A stretch of 64,000 bases of DNA, taken from NCBI RefSeq assembly GCF_049999945.1, contig NZ_JBLYUB010000003.1, positions 1 through 64,000 on the forward strand, in the 5' to 3' direction. The notes under the pieces were generated by a model. That model made no database searches. It was not told where the DNA came from and worked only from the letters and a program-made list of their open reading frames with translations. The translations under genes and the position numbers were made by a program. Numbering within the stretch: the stretch's first letter is position 1; each line of letters starts with the position of its first letter. The DNA comes from Planosporangium spinosum (GTDB lineage Bacteria; Actinomycetota; Actinomycetes; Mycobacteriales; Micromonosporaceae). Shown here piece after piece: positions 41,365 through 50,398 of this stretch.

Positions 41365-41473
41365 GACCCTCCGTTCTCCCTGGGCTGGCCGGCGGTTTCC
41401 GGGTGCGCAGCCGCTGGGTAGGCGCGTGCCATCGGACTGGCCGAGCGTTACCTCGGCGTAACAATCCCTGCGT

Positions 41474-41502
41474 CTGAATGCGCTTTCAGTAAGCGCTTTC
41501 AG
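41474..41502. promoter_or_regulatory. Overlapping LacI-type operators
   Basis: Two 16-bp imperfect palindromes with GCGC centres lie 13 bases apart: CTGAATGCGCTTTCAG (41474-41489) and CAGTAAGCGCTTTCAG (41487-41502). They resemble the TGAAAGCGCTTTCA consensus of LacI-family sites and lie between the divergent operons. Confidence 0.75.
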
Positions 41503-41514
41503 GCTGTTACGGTA

Positions 41515-41534
41515 ACCACACCGAAATGTGTGGT
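41515..41534. promoter_or_regulatory. Second inverted repeat ACCACAC-N6-GTGTGGT
   Basis: A perfect 7-bp inverted repeat with a six-base spacer, 25 bases before the lacI start. It may be the site of a second regulator or a core promoter element. Confidence 0.55.
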
Positions 41535-41558
41535 CAAGCACATCCGTGGGGAGAGTCG

Positions 41559-42596
41559 ATGCAGGCACGGACCCATGTGACGTTGGAAGACGTGGCCCGC
41601 GCCGCCGACGTCTCGCTCGCGACGGCCTCCCGGGCACTTAATGGAACCGCGCGGGTGACACCCGGCTTGCGCGAACGGGTGCTCGAGGCCGCCGAACGGC
41701 TGGCGTACACGCCGAACGCGCACGCCCGGGCATTGGCCGGGGCCACGAACCGGACCGTCGGCGTCATCTGCCACGACGTCAGCGATCCCTACTTCGCCGC
41801 GGTGGCCGGCGGCATCATGCGGGTGGCCGGAGAAAACGACCTGCTGGTCATGCTCGCCAGCACCTTCCGCGAACCCGAGCGCGAGATCGCGTACGTGTCG
41901 ATGCTGCGCGCCGAGCGCGCCCCGGCGATCCTGCTCATCGGCTCGGGCTTCGAAGATCCCGACTGGGAACAGGCCCTCGACGCCGAACTCGAGCCGTACC
42001 TCAAGGGCGGCGGTCGGGTCGCGGTGGTCAGCCGGCACCGCAGCCTGAAGGTCGACAGCGTCCTGCCGGAGAACCGCGCCGGCGCCGCCGCCCTGGCCCG
42101 GGCACTGCTCGACCTGGGCCACCGGCGGTTCGTCGTCCTCGCCGGACCCCGGGCGTTGACCACCGTGGCCGACCGGGTCGGCGGCTTCCGCGACGAGTTG
42201 AGGAAGGACGGCGTGCGGCTGTCCCCGGCTGACATCCTGGAGGGCCCGTTCACCCGCGACGGCGGGTACGCCGCCATGTCCGAGCTGATCAGCCGCGGAC
42301 TGGAGGCCACCTGCGTGTTCGCCGTGACCGACGTGATGGCCATCGGCGCGGTCGCGGCCCTGCGCGACCACGGGCTGTCCGTGCCCGGCGACGTGTCGGT
42401 CGCCGGGTTCGACGACATCCCGATCGTCCGCGACCTCATGCCACCCCTGACCACCGTCGCCCTGCCGTTGCAGCAGCTCGGTGAGCGCGCCATGGAACTG
42501 GTGCTCACCGAGAACCCGGGTCGCCGCCGCCGGATCCACCGGATGGCCGGCGACGTCGTCCTCCGGGCCAGCACGGCGAAGCTCGCACCGCACTAA
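41559..42596 (+). CDS. LacI-family regulator of the divergent regulon
   Basis: A 345-residue LacI/GalR protein: helix-turn-helix with LEDVARAADVSLATASRALN at residues 8-27 and the hinge helix, then a periplasmic-binding-like effector domain (GVICHDVSDPYFAAVAGGIM, AGFDDIPIVRDL). It starts at ATG 41559 with a GGGGAGAG site. Divergent from the transporter operon and next to the enolase gene, it most likely represses both until the pathway substrate or an intermediate binds. Confidence 0.93.
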   Translation: MQARTHVTLEDVARAADVSLATASRALNGTARVTPGLRERVLEAAERLAYTPNAHARALAGATNRTVGVICHDVSDPYFAAVAGGIMRVAGENDLLVMLASTFREPEREIAYVSMLRAERAPAILLIGSGFEDPDWEQALDAELEPYLKGGGRVAVVSRHRSLKVDSVLPENRAGAAALARALLDLGHRRFVVLAGPRALTTVADRVGGFRDELRKDGVRLSPADILEGPFTRDGGYAAMSELISRGLEATCVFAVTDVMAIGAVAALRDHGLSVPGDVSVAGFDDIPIVRDLMPPLTTVALPLQQLGERAMELVLTENPGRRRRIHRMAGDVVLRASTAKLAPH

Positions 42597-42611
42597 CGAG
42601 AGGCAATTTTC

Positions 42612-43778
42612 GTGACCCATCCCGCCTCGGCCCTGACCGGGCTGACGATCGACCGTGTCGAGACGTACGCCGTCGCGCTACCCACCCTGCGCTCCTTCGG
42701 CGTGTCCGGCGGGTCGGTCGCCGTCGCCGGCAAGCCCAGCATCCGCGTCCTGGTGAAGGTGAGCGCCGATGGCGTCGCCGGCTGGGGCGAGGCGACCCCC
42801 ATCCCCGCCTGGACCTACGAGACGGCCGAGTCCATCGTCACCACCATCGACCGGTACCTGGCTCCGGCCATCCTCGGCCGCCCCTGCTGGGATCTCGATG
42901 GCATCACAAGCGCGTTCGACCGGGCCGTCAACCGCGGGTTCACCATCGGCTCGCCGCTGGCCAAGTGCGCGGTCGACGTCGCGCTGCACGACCTGCTCGG
43001 CCGGGCGCTGGGCGTACCGGTCGGGATGCTGTGGGGCCAGCGCCGCCGGGAGACCATCGACCTCGGCTGGATCGTGTCCGGCCAGACCGCGGCCGAGGTC
43101 GCCGACTGCGTGGCGGAGGGGTACGAGCTCGGGTACCGCGCCTTCAAGGTGAAGGTCGGCCTGCACACCGAGGCCGAGGACATCGCCGTCGTCCGCGCCG
43201 TCCGGGAGGCGGCCCCGGACGCGCCGCTGTGGGTGGACGCCAACCAGGGGTACACCGTCGACGCGGCGCTGCGGATGGCCCGCGCCATGGCGGACCTGGG
43301 CGTCACCGCGTTCGAGCAGCCGCTGCCGGCCAACGACATCGCGGGCCAGCGCCGTCTGCGGCAGGCGTCGCCCCTGCCGGTCGCGCTCGACGAGAGCCTG
43401 CGCCACCCCAGCGACCTCGCCACCTTCGTCAAGCTCGAAGCCGTTGACGTCGCCATCGCCAAGGTGCAGCGCAGCGGCGGGCTGACGCTGTCGCGCCGGC
43501 TGTGCGCGCTCGCCGAGGACAGCGGGGTCCGCCTCATGGGCTCCGGTCTCACCGACTCCGACCTCGGCCTCGCCGCGTCGCTGCACCTGTTCGCCGCGTT
43601 CGGCATCGACACGCCGGTCGACCTCAACGGCCGCCAGTTCCTGAAGTCGTCGTACGCCACCGGCGCGACGGTCGAGGTCAGCGACGGCATCGCCCACGTG
43701 CCGGCCGGACCCGGTCTCGGCGTGGAGGTCGACGAGTCCGTGGTGAAGGAACTCGCCGTCGACGTCCTGCGCGGGTAG
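42612..43778 (+). CDS. Enolase-superfamily enzyme of the muconate-lactonizing subgroup
   Basis: A 388-residue enzyme with the MLE subgroup residues: Lys179 and Lys181 (KVKVG), metal ligands Asp209 (VDANQ), Glu235 (FEQPL) and Asp260 (DES), and Lys284 (AKVQRSGG). The spacing between these residues matches the family. Such enzymes remove a proton next to a carboxylate and do cycloisomerisation, racemisation or dehydration, so the substrate here is a carboxylic acid. It starts at GTG 42612, 15 bases after lacI. Confidence 0.92.
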   Translation: MTHPASALTGLTIDRVETYAVALPTLRSFGVSGGSVAVAGKPSIRVLVKVSADGVAGWGEATPIPAWTYETAESIVTTIDRYLAPAILGRPCWDLDGITSAFDRAVNRGFTIGSPLAKCAVDVALHDLLGRALGVPVGMLWGQRRRETIDLGWIVSGQTAAEVADCVAEGYELGYRAFKVKVGLHTEAEDIAVVRAVREAAPDAPLWVDANQGYTVDAALRMARAMADLGVTAFEQPLPANDIAGQRRLRQASPLPVALDESLRHPSDLATFVKLEAVDVAIAKVQRSGGLTLSRRLCALAEDSGVRLMGSGLTDSDLGLAASLHLFAAFGIDTPVDLNGRQFLKSSYATGATVEVSDGIAHVPAGPGLGVEVDESVVKELAVDVLRG

Positions 43779-43811
43779 TCGCCCGGGGCTCCGGTCCCGA
43801 GTGTGCTGCGG

Positions 43812-43853
43812 AGGGCGTCCCTGTGTCGGTACCGGCCGTCGCGGGGGCGCCCT
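43812..43853. terminator. Probable terminator between convergent genes
   Basis: Inverted repeat AGGGCGTCCC and GGGCGCCCT with one mismatch and a loop of about 22 bases, between the enolase-like gene and the convergent LacI gene. Confidence 0.5.
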
Positions 43854-43860
43854 GCTCAGG

Positions 43861-44895
43861 TCACGCTTCCGGGGCGGGGCCGGTCGAGTCGCGGACCACC
43901 AGCCGGTACGCCATCGACTTGCGTCGTGGGCGGACCACCGGCGGCCTGAGCGCCAGCTCCAGTGCCAGCTCGCCCATCTGTGCCATCGGCAGCCGGACGG
44001 TGGTCAGACTCGGCCCGAGGTCGGCGGCGACCGACACGTCGTCGAACCCGGTGACCGAGATCCGTCCGGGTACCGCCACCCCGCACGCACGCAGCGTCGA
44101 CAGGACGCCGATGGCCATCACGTCATTGAGCGCGACGATGGCCGTGGTCCGCGGGTGTCCACGCAGGATCCGGTCGGCGGCCAGCCGTCCGCCGCCACCG
44201 GTGAAGTCGGTCTCCACCAGGGGCAGGTCGGTCAGGGACAGGCCGTGTCCGTCCAGCGCGGACGCCACTCCCGCCAGCCGGTCGGCGACGGTGGTCAGCC
44301 CGCGTGGCCCGGTCACGACCGCGATCCGGCGGTGCCCGAGCGACAGCAGGTGCGCGGCGACGGCCCGGCCGCCCGCCTCGTTGTCCGGGAGTACCGCGTC
44401 GGCACTGAGGTGGTGCCGTCCGATCACGGCCACCCGTCCGCCGGAGCGCTGGAAGGCGGCCAACTCGGCGCGCGACCCGGCCTGTAGTTCCGGCTCGGTG
44501 TGTCCGGAACCGGCCACGATGATGACGTCCACGCCGTGGGCGATCAGGGTACGGATCTGGCGCAGTTCGACCTCGGGGTCGCGGCCGGAGTGGCAGATCT
44601 GGACGATGCGGTTCTGCTCGCCGGCGACCCGGAGGACGCCGCTGGCGATCTCGGAGAAGTACGGGTCCCCGATATCGTGGACGATCAGGCCGACCGTCGA
44701 CGTCGATCCGCCGGCGAGCGTGCGGGCGTGCATGTTCGCGACGTAGCCCAGTTCGCTGGCGACCTGGCGGACGCGTTCGGCCAGGTGGGCGCTGACACCG
44801 TCGCGACCGGAGAGGGCGCGGGACGCGGTCGCCAGTGAGACTCCGGCGCGTGCCGCGACGTCGACCAGTCTCAGCGCGGAACGAGGCTTTGGCAT
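43861..44895 (-). CDS. LacI-family regulator, target unknown
   Basis: A 344-residue LacI/GalR protein with helix-turn-helix LVDVAARAGVSLATASRALS at residues 10-29 and an effector domain (VGLIVHDIGDPYFSEIASGV, TGFDDVSVAADL). Its sequence is close in style to the LacI protein at 41559-42596 (the GDPYFSEIA/SDPYFAAVA segment and IGRHH/VSRHR), suggesting a common ancestor. It is convergent with the enolase gene, so it is not obviously its regulator. It may act on the glucosidase operon or on the same regulon as a second input. Confidence 0.92.
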   Translation of the reverse strand: MPKPRSALRLVDVAARAGVSLATASRALSGRDGVSAHLAERVRQVASELGYVANMHARTLAGGSTSTVGLIVHDIGDPYFSEIASGVLRVAGEQNRIVQICHSGRDPEVELRQIRTLIAHGVDVIIVAGSGHTEPELQAGSRAELAAFQRSGGRVAVIGRHHLSADAVLPDNEAGGRAVAAHLLSLGHRRIAVVTGPRGLTTVADRLAGVASALDGHGLSLTDLPLVETDFTGGGGRLAADRILRGHPRTTAIVALNDVMAIGVLSTLRACGVAVPGRISVTGFDDVSVAADLGPSLTTVRLPMAQMGELALELALRPPVVRPRRKSMAYRLVVRDSTGPAPEA

Positions 44896-45103
44896 CGATC
44901 ACGACCTTTCCGCTGCGTCGGCGCGCCCCGATCGGTTCCGGTGGGTGCCGGCCGTCGGTCGATAAGTCTAGGCCCGGTCGGATGCCGCGAAATCGCTGTC
45001 TCCGGTGCCCGAGCTGCCCGCCCTGTCCCCCTGGTATCAGCGGTTTCGCCCGCGTCAGGCACCCGGTTCGGAGGGCGTCACCCGTGGGCGGTCTTCCGAA
45101 GTC

Positions 45104-45119
45104 GTTACCGACAGGTAAC
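45104..45119. promoter_or_regulatory. Palindrome GTTACC-GACA-GGTAAC before the LuxR gene
   Basis: Perfect six-base arms with a four-base spacer, 10 bases before the first possible start codon of the large LuxR gene. It could be an autoregulatory site. Confidence 0.6.
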
Positions 45120-45129
45120 ACTCAGAAAT

Positions 45130-48021
45130 ATGAATGCCGGTTCTTCAATGGAACGGGTCATCGTGGTCGACCGCGCGGCGGAGCGCCACGCCATCGGTAC
45201 CCTGCTCGCGGACGCGGCCGCCGGCCGGGGCGGCGCGCTCGTCCTCCACGGCGAACCGGGGATCGGCAAGACCACGCTGCTGCGGTACGCCGCCGCGCAG
45301 GCCGAGGGCTTCACCGTCCTCTCGGTGGCCGGCAGCGAAGGGGAGACCGCGCTACCGTTCGCCGGGCTGCACCGCCTGCTCGAACTCGTCCTGCACCACC
45401 TCGACGACCCGGCCCGCGAATCCGACCACCCGGTGCACGATCCCGACGGCCAGGTGTGCGACGAGGCGCGACGGCTGCTGCGGGCGGTCGAGGCGGGCTA
45501 CCGCGACGACGAACGGTTCGCGGTGTCGGTCGGTGTGCTCCGGGCGGTCCGGGCGGCCGCCCGCCAACGGCCGGTCCTGTGCCTGGCGGACGACACCCAC
45601 TGGCTGGACCGGCAGACCCGGCAGGTGCTGGAGTTCCTGGCGCGGCGGGTGGACGGCGAACCGGTCGCGGTCGTCCTCGCCGGTGACGACGCGGGCGACG
45701 ACCGGCTCGCCGCCGGACCGCCGTCCGGCGTACCCGCCTATCGGCTGGCCCCGCTCGACCACCGCGGTGCCCACGCGCTCGTCGCGGACCTCGTACCCGC
45801 CGAGGACGTGGCCGGCGCGCTGGTCGCCACGGCCCACGGCAACCCACGCGCGCTGCTGGACCTGGCCCGCTCCCTGTCACCGGAGCAGCGGCGCGGCGAC
45901 GCGCCACCACCGGCGCGCCTACCGCCGGAGAGCCGGCTGCGGCACGCGTACCGGGCGCGGCTGGCCGGCCAGCCGGCCGCCACCAGGTGGTTGCTGCTGC
46001 TCGCGGCCGCCGACGGCGAGTTCGGCGCCCGCGGTCTCGGCGTCGGCGAGCTGTCCCGCGCCGCCGCCGCGTCCGGCACGGACCTCGACGCGCTGCGACC
46101 GGCCGAGTCGGCCGGCCTGATCGACGTCGGCGGCGCCGCCGGCCGGGCCGACCTCCCCGAAGGGGCCGGCTGGGCCGACCTCGGCGGCGCCGAGCGGGCA
46201 GACGTGGCCGACGCCGTCGTGACGTTCCGGCAGCCGCTGATGCGGTCGGTGGTGTACCACGAGGCGCCCGCCGCCGACCGTCACGCCGCCCACCGGGTGC
46301 TGGCCCGGACGCTGAACCCGGCCACCCAGGCGCTGCGCCACCATCTGCACCGGGCGGCGGCCCGGCCCGGCCCCGACGACGTCCTCGCCGCCGCCCTCGA
46401 GCGCGCGGCGACCCGGCCCGGAACGCGTCGCGCAACCGCCTCCCGGGCGCTCGAACGGGCGGCCGAGCTGAGCACCCGACCCGAGTGCGCGGCGCTGCGC
46501 CTGCTCGCCGCGGCGCGCCACGCCTGGCTGGGCGGTGAGTCGCACCGGGCCCGGATGCTGCTGCGCCGGGCCCGCGCCGGTACCGCCACCGGACGCGTAC
46601 GCGCGCACGCGGAGCTGCTGGGCGGCGAGATCGAGCTGGCGGGCGGGGACACCGCCGCCGCCCGGCGGTCGCTGCTGACCGCGGCGGTGCACTTGGCCGA
46701 GCGGGACCGTCACCTGGCGATCGCGGCGCTGGTACGGGCCGGCGAGGCGCTGTGCCAGTCCGGTGACTACGACCGGTACCCGGCCGTCGCCCGGCGGGCG
46801 CTGGCGCTGCGCCGCGCCGATGAGCCGCCGGCCGTCGAGCTGATGCTGGAGCAGATGGCCGGTCTGGCGGCACTGTTCCAGGGCGACTATGCCGCGGCGG
46901 CCGCCCCGCTGCGCCGGGTCGTCGCGCTGGCCCGGGCGCTCGACGAGCCGGCCGCGCTGAGCCAGGCCGGCGCGGCCGCCTTCCTGCTCGGCGACGACGT
47001 ACGGGCGCACCGCCTGGCGACCCGGCTGGCCGAGGTCGCCCGTACCGGCGGCGATCTCGCGACGGTGCCGCACGCGCTGGACCTGATGGCGGCGGCGGAC
47101 TTCGCGCTCGGTCACTACGACACCGCCGCGTCCACCTACCAGGAGGCCGTGCGACTGGCGCGACTGTCCGGGCAGGAGAGCCTGGCCACCAACGAGCTCG
47201 GGGCGCTCGCGGTCCTGGCGGCCCTCGGCGGTGACCGCCAGACCTGTGCGCTGCGGGTCCGCGAAGTACACGCGCGTACCGCCGGGGACGACGCGGGCCG
47301 GTCCCGTTCGCTGGGCGACTGGGCTCTCGCGGTCCTGGACCTCGTCGACGGGCGCCCGGCCGACGCGGTCACCCGGTTGCGGCGGCTGATGGGCGTCCAG
47401 CCGGCGCACGGTCACCTCGTCGTCAAGGTCGCCGCGACGCCCCACCTGGTCGAGGCCGCCGCGCTCTGCGGCGACCGGGAGACCGCCGCCGGCGCGCTGA
47501 AGGCGTTCGACCCGTGGATGGTACGGACCGGCAAGGCCGGCTGGCTCGCCCTGTCGGCCCGGTGCCACGCGTTGGTGACCGACAGCGACGGCGAGGCCGA
47601 CGAGTACTTCCGGGAGGCGCTGCGCCACCACCAGGTCGGCGCGTCGGAGTTCGAACGGGCCCGTACCGAACTGCTGTACGGCCAGCGGCTGCGCCGGCGC
47701 CGGCAGCCGGGCGCCGCCCGCGAGTACCTGCGCAGTGCCCTGGAGACGTTCGAGCGCTTCGACGCCCGGCCGTGGGTCGGCCAGGCGACCGCCGAGCTGC
47801 GGGCGGCCGGCGACCGGGTGCAGCCGCACCGGGTACGGGTCGCCGACTCCCTCACCCCGCAGCAGGCGCAGATCGCGCGGCTGGTGGCCGACGGCGCCAC
47901 CAACCGGGAGGTGGCCGAGCGGCTGTTCCTGAGCCGGCGGACCGTCGAGTACCACCTGCGCAACATCTTCACCCGGCTCGGCGTGCGCTCGCGGGTGGAA
48001 CTGACCCGGCTCATGGGGTAG
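45130..48021 (+). CDS. Large ATP-binding LuxR-family regulator (LAL)
   Basis: A 963-residue LAL-type activator. Walker A GEPGIGKTTLL is at residues 41-51 and the Walker B-like LCLADDTHWLD near 150, followed by a long helical TPR-like middle (500-880) and a LuxR helix-turn-helix at residues 906-963 (LTPQQAQIARLVADGATNRE). It is 963 residues, ordinary for the family. No good ribosome site precedes ATG 45130 or ATG 45148, so translation may be leaderless. The MERVIVVDRAAE start at 45148 aligns better with relatives. No biosynthetic cluster is nearby, so its targets are unknown. Confidence 0.9.
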   Translation: MNAGSSMERVIVVDRAAERHAIGTLLADAAAGRGGALVLHGEPGIGKTTLLRYAAAQAEGFTVLSVAGSEGETALPFAGLHRLLELVLHHLDDPARESDHPVHDPDGQVCDEARRLLRAVEAGYRDDERFAVSVGVLRAVRAAARQRPVLCLADDTHWLDRQTRQVLEFLARRVDGEPVAVVLAGDDAGDDRLAAGPPSGVPAYRLAPLDHRGAHALVADLVPAEDVAGALVATAHGNPRALLDLARSLSPEQRRGDAPPPARLPPESRLRHAYRARLAGQPAATRWLLLLAAADGEFGARGLGVGELSRAAAASGTDLDALRPAESAGLIDVGGAAGRADLPEGAGWADLGGAERADVADAVVTFRQPLMRSVVYHEAPAADRHAAHRVLARTLNPATQALRHHLHRAAARPGPDDVLAAALERAATRPGTRRATASRALERAAELSTRPECAALRLLAAARHAWLGGESHRARMLLRRARAGTATGRVRAHAELLGGEIELAGGDTAAARRSLLTAAVHLAERDRHLAIAALVRAGEALCQSGDYDRYPAVARRALALRRADEPPAVELMLEQMAGLAALFQGDYAAAAAPLRRVVALARALDEPAALSQAGAAAFLLGDDVRAHRLATRLAEVARTGGDLATVPHALDLMAAADFALGHYDTAASTYQEAVRLARLSGQESLATNELGALAVLAALGGDRQTCALRVREVHARTAGDDAGRSRSLGDWALAVLDLVDGRPADAVTRLRRLMGVQPAHGHLVVKVAATPHLVEAAALCGDRETAAGALKAFDPWMVRTGKAGWLALSARCHALVTDSDGEADEYFREALRHHQVGASEFERARTELLYGQRLRRRRQPGAAREYLRSALETFERFDARPWVGQATAELRAAGDRVQPHRVRVADSLTPQQAQIARLVADGATNREVAERLFLSRRTVEYHLRNIFTRLGVRSRVELTRLMG

Positions 48022-48043
48022 GGGTCGGAGCCGGGCAGCGGCG

Positions 48044-48075
48044 GGTCCCGCGCACCGCACCGGGTACGCGGGACC
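48044..48075. terminator. Bidirectional terminator after the LuxR gene
   Basis: Nine-bp perfect arms GGTCCCGCG (48044-48052) and complement (48067-48075), loop 14, in the gap between the LuxR gene and the convergent lipase gene. Confidence 0.65.
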
Positions 48076-48122
48076 GTTCGGGCCGTGGCCGTTCCGTTCG
48101 CGGCCCTGCGGGTCGAGGCCGG

Positions 48123-48806
48123 CTAGCTCGACATGAAGGCGCGCACCTGGTTCAGGATCGTGGTGTCGGTCAGGTACGTGAGGTGGTTCTCGCAGACGAC
48201 GTAGTTGTTCGTCGCGCCGGACAGCATGGTGCTGGTGTACGGGATGATGACGCCGTCACACGGCGAATACCAGGTGGCGTAGGTGACGCTGCCCGGTGTC
48301 TCGTCGCCCGCGGACAGGGTGTTGATGAACGGCGATCCCGGGTACATCTGCTGGCACGTGACGAAGGCCAGGCAGGCGCCCGCCGAGGTGGTGCCGTGGT
48401 TGGCACCGGCCAGCGAGGCGAGGTGGTTGACGTACGCGGTGCCGCCGAGCTGCTTGACGTACCAGAGACTGACCAGGCCGCCCATGGAGTGGTTGACGAT
48501 GTCCACCTTGGACGCGCCGGTGCGGCTGCGCACCTGGTTGACGAAGGTGGCCAGGCCGCGGGCGTTGGCGACGTTGTCGCCGTAGGAGTTGTACTCGTAG
48601 GCGAACAGCTCGCTGCTGCTGTAGCCTGCCGCACGGAAGACCGACATCGCGGTGGTCCAGTTTGACGCGCTGCCGGTGAAGCCGTGGACGAACACGACCG
48701 GTGTCCGCGCTGCCGCGTGGGCGACGCCGGCCGGGGTGATGCCGGCGAGCACCAGCGCGGCGACCATCAGGCCGAGAATTCGACGCACGCTGAGGATCGG
48801 ATTCAT
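48123..48806 (-). CDS. Secreted lipase (class 2 / EstA-like alpha/beta hydrolase)
   Basis: A 227-residue protein with signal peptide (residues 1-31, ending AHA), the oxyanion segment VVFVHGFTGSASNW and the nucleophile Ser107 in VNHSMGGLVS; the usual GxSxG reads NHSMG, so the first glycine is Asn. The Asp in SPCDGVI and His in ENHLTYL complete the triad. Two cysteine pairs fit extracellular use. Substrates are probably short or medium acyl esters. Start ATG 48806. Confidence 0.92.
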   Translation of the reverse strand: MNPILSVRRILGLMVAALVLAGITPAGVAHAAARTPVVFVHGFTGSASNWTTAMSVFRAAGYSSSELFAYEYNSYGDNVANARGLATFVNQVRSRTGASKVDIVNHSMGGLVSLWYVKQLGGTAYVNHLASLAGANHGTTSAGACLAFVTCQQMYPGSPFINTLSAGDETPGSVTYATWYSPCDGVIIPYTSTMLSGATNNYVVCENHLTYLTDTTILNQVRAFMSS

Positions 48807-48987
48807 TGAACCTCCTCAATGATTACGGGTGCGTGAAGTCTCGGCGTCGCGCCGGTGCCGGCGTATCCGCGTAATCACCGGTCCCGGCACGGGCGTGTAC
48901 TGATCGATGTATGTCGCTACAATTCGCGCTGCCGACGCGTCGCGTCACCAGACGTGGCCGTCACCCGTCGACCGGGAGGGTCCCTGG
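48807..48987. promoter_or_regulatory. Divergent promoter region lipase / phospholipase
   Basis: A 181-base gap between two secreted hydrolase genes. It holds distant arms GATTACG (48821-48827) and CGTAATC (48870-48876), and a TACAAT box at 48918 as a possible -10 for the rightward gene. Common control of both hydrolases is possible. Confidence 0.4.
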
Positions 48988-50361
48988 ATGCGCGCGTCCC
49001 GTGCCGCCGTGCTCGCCGTACCCGTGCTCGCCGCCACCGTGGCGGCCGGCACGTTCGCCACCGGCCACGCCGCGGCGACGTCCGCCGAGCCGGGTGCGCC
49101 GAGCGGGCCCGCCGACGGGCAGTACTACCTGCAGAGCGCGCTGACCGGGTGGAACGCGGCCGCCAGCGGCGACGCCGTGGCGGCGCACCGACCCCGGGGC
49201 AACGAGGACCACCAACAGTGGCGGCTACGCCGCGACGGCGACGGGTACGTGCTGGACAACCTCGACCTCGCCGGGCGGTGCCTGGGCCGGGCCGGCGACG
49301 CGGTCGTCCTCACCGGGTGCGGCGGCGCCGACGCGCGGTGGCGGGTCACGGCGACCGGAGCCGACCGGTACGCGCTGGGAGACCCGGGCGCCGAGCGGTA
49401 CCTTGCGGTGCCGACCGGCTCGGCCGGCGACCGGCTGGTACTCGGCGCCGACGGCGACCCGGCCCGGTGGTACCTCACCCCGCTGTCGGTGCCGAGGAAC
49501 CCGCTGCCGCCCGGTGACTCCCGTACCCTCGACCAGCTCACGTTCCTGACCGCGCACAACGCGTACGCCAACGGCGTCGACGGCGGGTTCGCTCCGCCGT
49601 TCGTGAACATGTTCCCCAACCAGAACCGGGGCATCGAGCAGCAACTGGCCGACGGGGTACGCGGCTTCATGCTCGACATCCAGCAGACCCCCGACGGGGC
49701 GATCCTGTGTCACAACAGTTGCACCCTGGTCAGCCGGCCGGTGGCGTTGTCGGTCGATCTCCGGCGCATCGTCGATTTCCTGGCCGGGCACCGCGACGAG
49801 ATCGTCACCGTGTTCCTGGAGGACTACGTGGCGCCCGACGTGCTGCGTGCCGAGTTGGCCCGGGTGCCCGGCCTCGCCGACCTGCTCCTGCGGCCGGACC
49901 TCGACGGGGTGCGCGAGCGCGGCTGGCCCACCCTGGCCGAGCTCAAGCGGCGTGACAAGCGGCTGCTCATCTTCACCGACCACAGCCGCGCGCAGGACGA
50001 GGCGGCCGGGCTGACCCGTGACAGCTTCGGCGTCATGTACCAGCGTGACTGGACCGTCGAGAACTACTGGTCGATGGGTGGCGGCGTCGGCACCTCCGAC
50101 TGGTCCTGCTACAGCCGGTGGGACACCCCGCTGACCCGTACCGAGCCGGGGTTCCGGCCGCTGTTCGTGATGAACCACTTCCGGGACACGCCGGTCGCGG
50201 CGACCATCACGGCCGACAACGGCAAGGCGCTCGACCGGGCGGAGCGCTTCTGTGCGCCGGCCGCCCGCAAGAAGCCCACCTTCCTCGCCGTGGACCGCTA
50301 CGACCTGGGATCGGCGATGGCCGCCGTCGGCCAGCTCAACACGTACTGGTACGCGGGCTGA
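48988..50361 (+). CDS. Secreted PI-PLC-like phospholipase with ricin-type lectin domain
   Basis: A 457-residue secreted protein. A signal peptide (residues 1-30) is followed by a beta-trefoil-like domain (about 40-165, with repeated WRL/WRV blocks) and a PI-PLC X domain with His190 in TAHNAYA and His242 in LCHNSC, the two catalytic histidines. It would cleave a phosphoinositol-type or related phospholipid and use the lectin domain for binding. Start ATG 48988 behind GGGAGGG. It is divergent from the secreted lipase. Confidence 0.9.
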   Translation: MRASRAAVLAVPVLAATVAAGTFATGHAAATSAEPGAPSGPADGQYYLQSALTGWNAAASGDAVAAHRPRGNEDHQQWRLRRDGDGYVLDNLDLAGRCLGRAGDAVVLTGCGGADARWRVTATGADRYALGDPGAERYLAVPTGSAGDRLVLGADGDPARWYLTPLSVPRNPLPPGDSRTLDQLTFLTAHNAYANGVDGGFAPPFVNMFPNQNRGIEQQLADGVRGFMLDIQQTPDGAILCHNSCTLVSRPVALSVDLRRIVDFLAGHRDEIVTVFLEDYVAPDVLRAELARVPGLADLLLRPDLDGVRERGWPTLAELKRRDKRLLIFTDHSRAQDEAAGLTRDSFGVMYQRDWTVENYWSMGGGVGTSDWSCYSRWDTPLTRTEPGFRPLFVMNHFRDTPVAATITADNGKALDRAERFCAPAARKKPTFLAVDRYDLGSAMAAVGQLNTYWYAG

Positions 50362-50398
50362 CCGGGGGGTCGGGCCGCCCCGCGGCACCGGGGTGGCG

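Noticed and set aside
43502..44746. Long + strand frame opposite the second LacI gene
   Set aside because: The minus strand encodes a complete LacI protein with helix-turn-helix; the + frame is a shadow.
44941..45129. Upstream extension of the LuxR gene
   Set aside because: The frame is open but the translated stretch has no similarity to the family and would cross the palindrome and promoter region.
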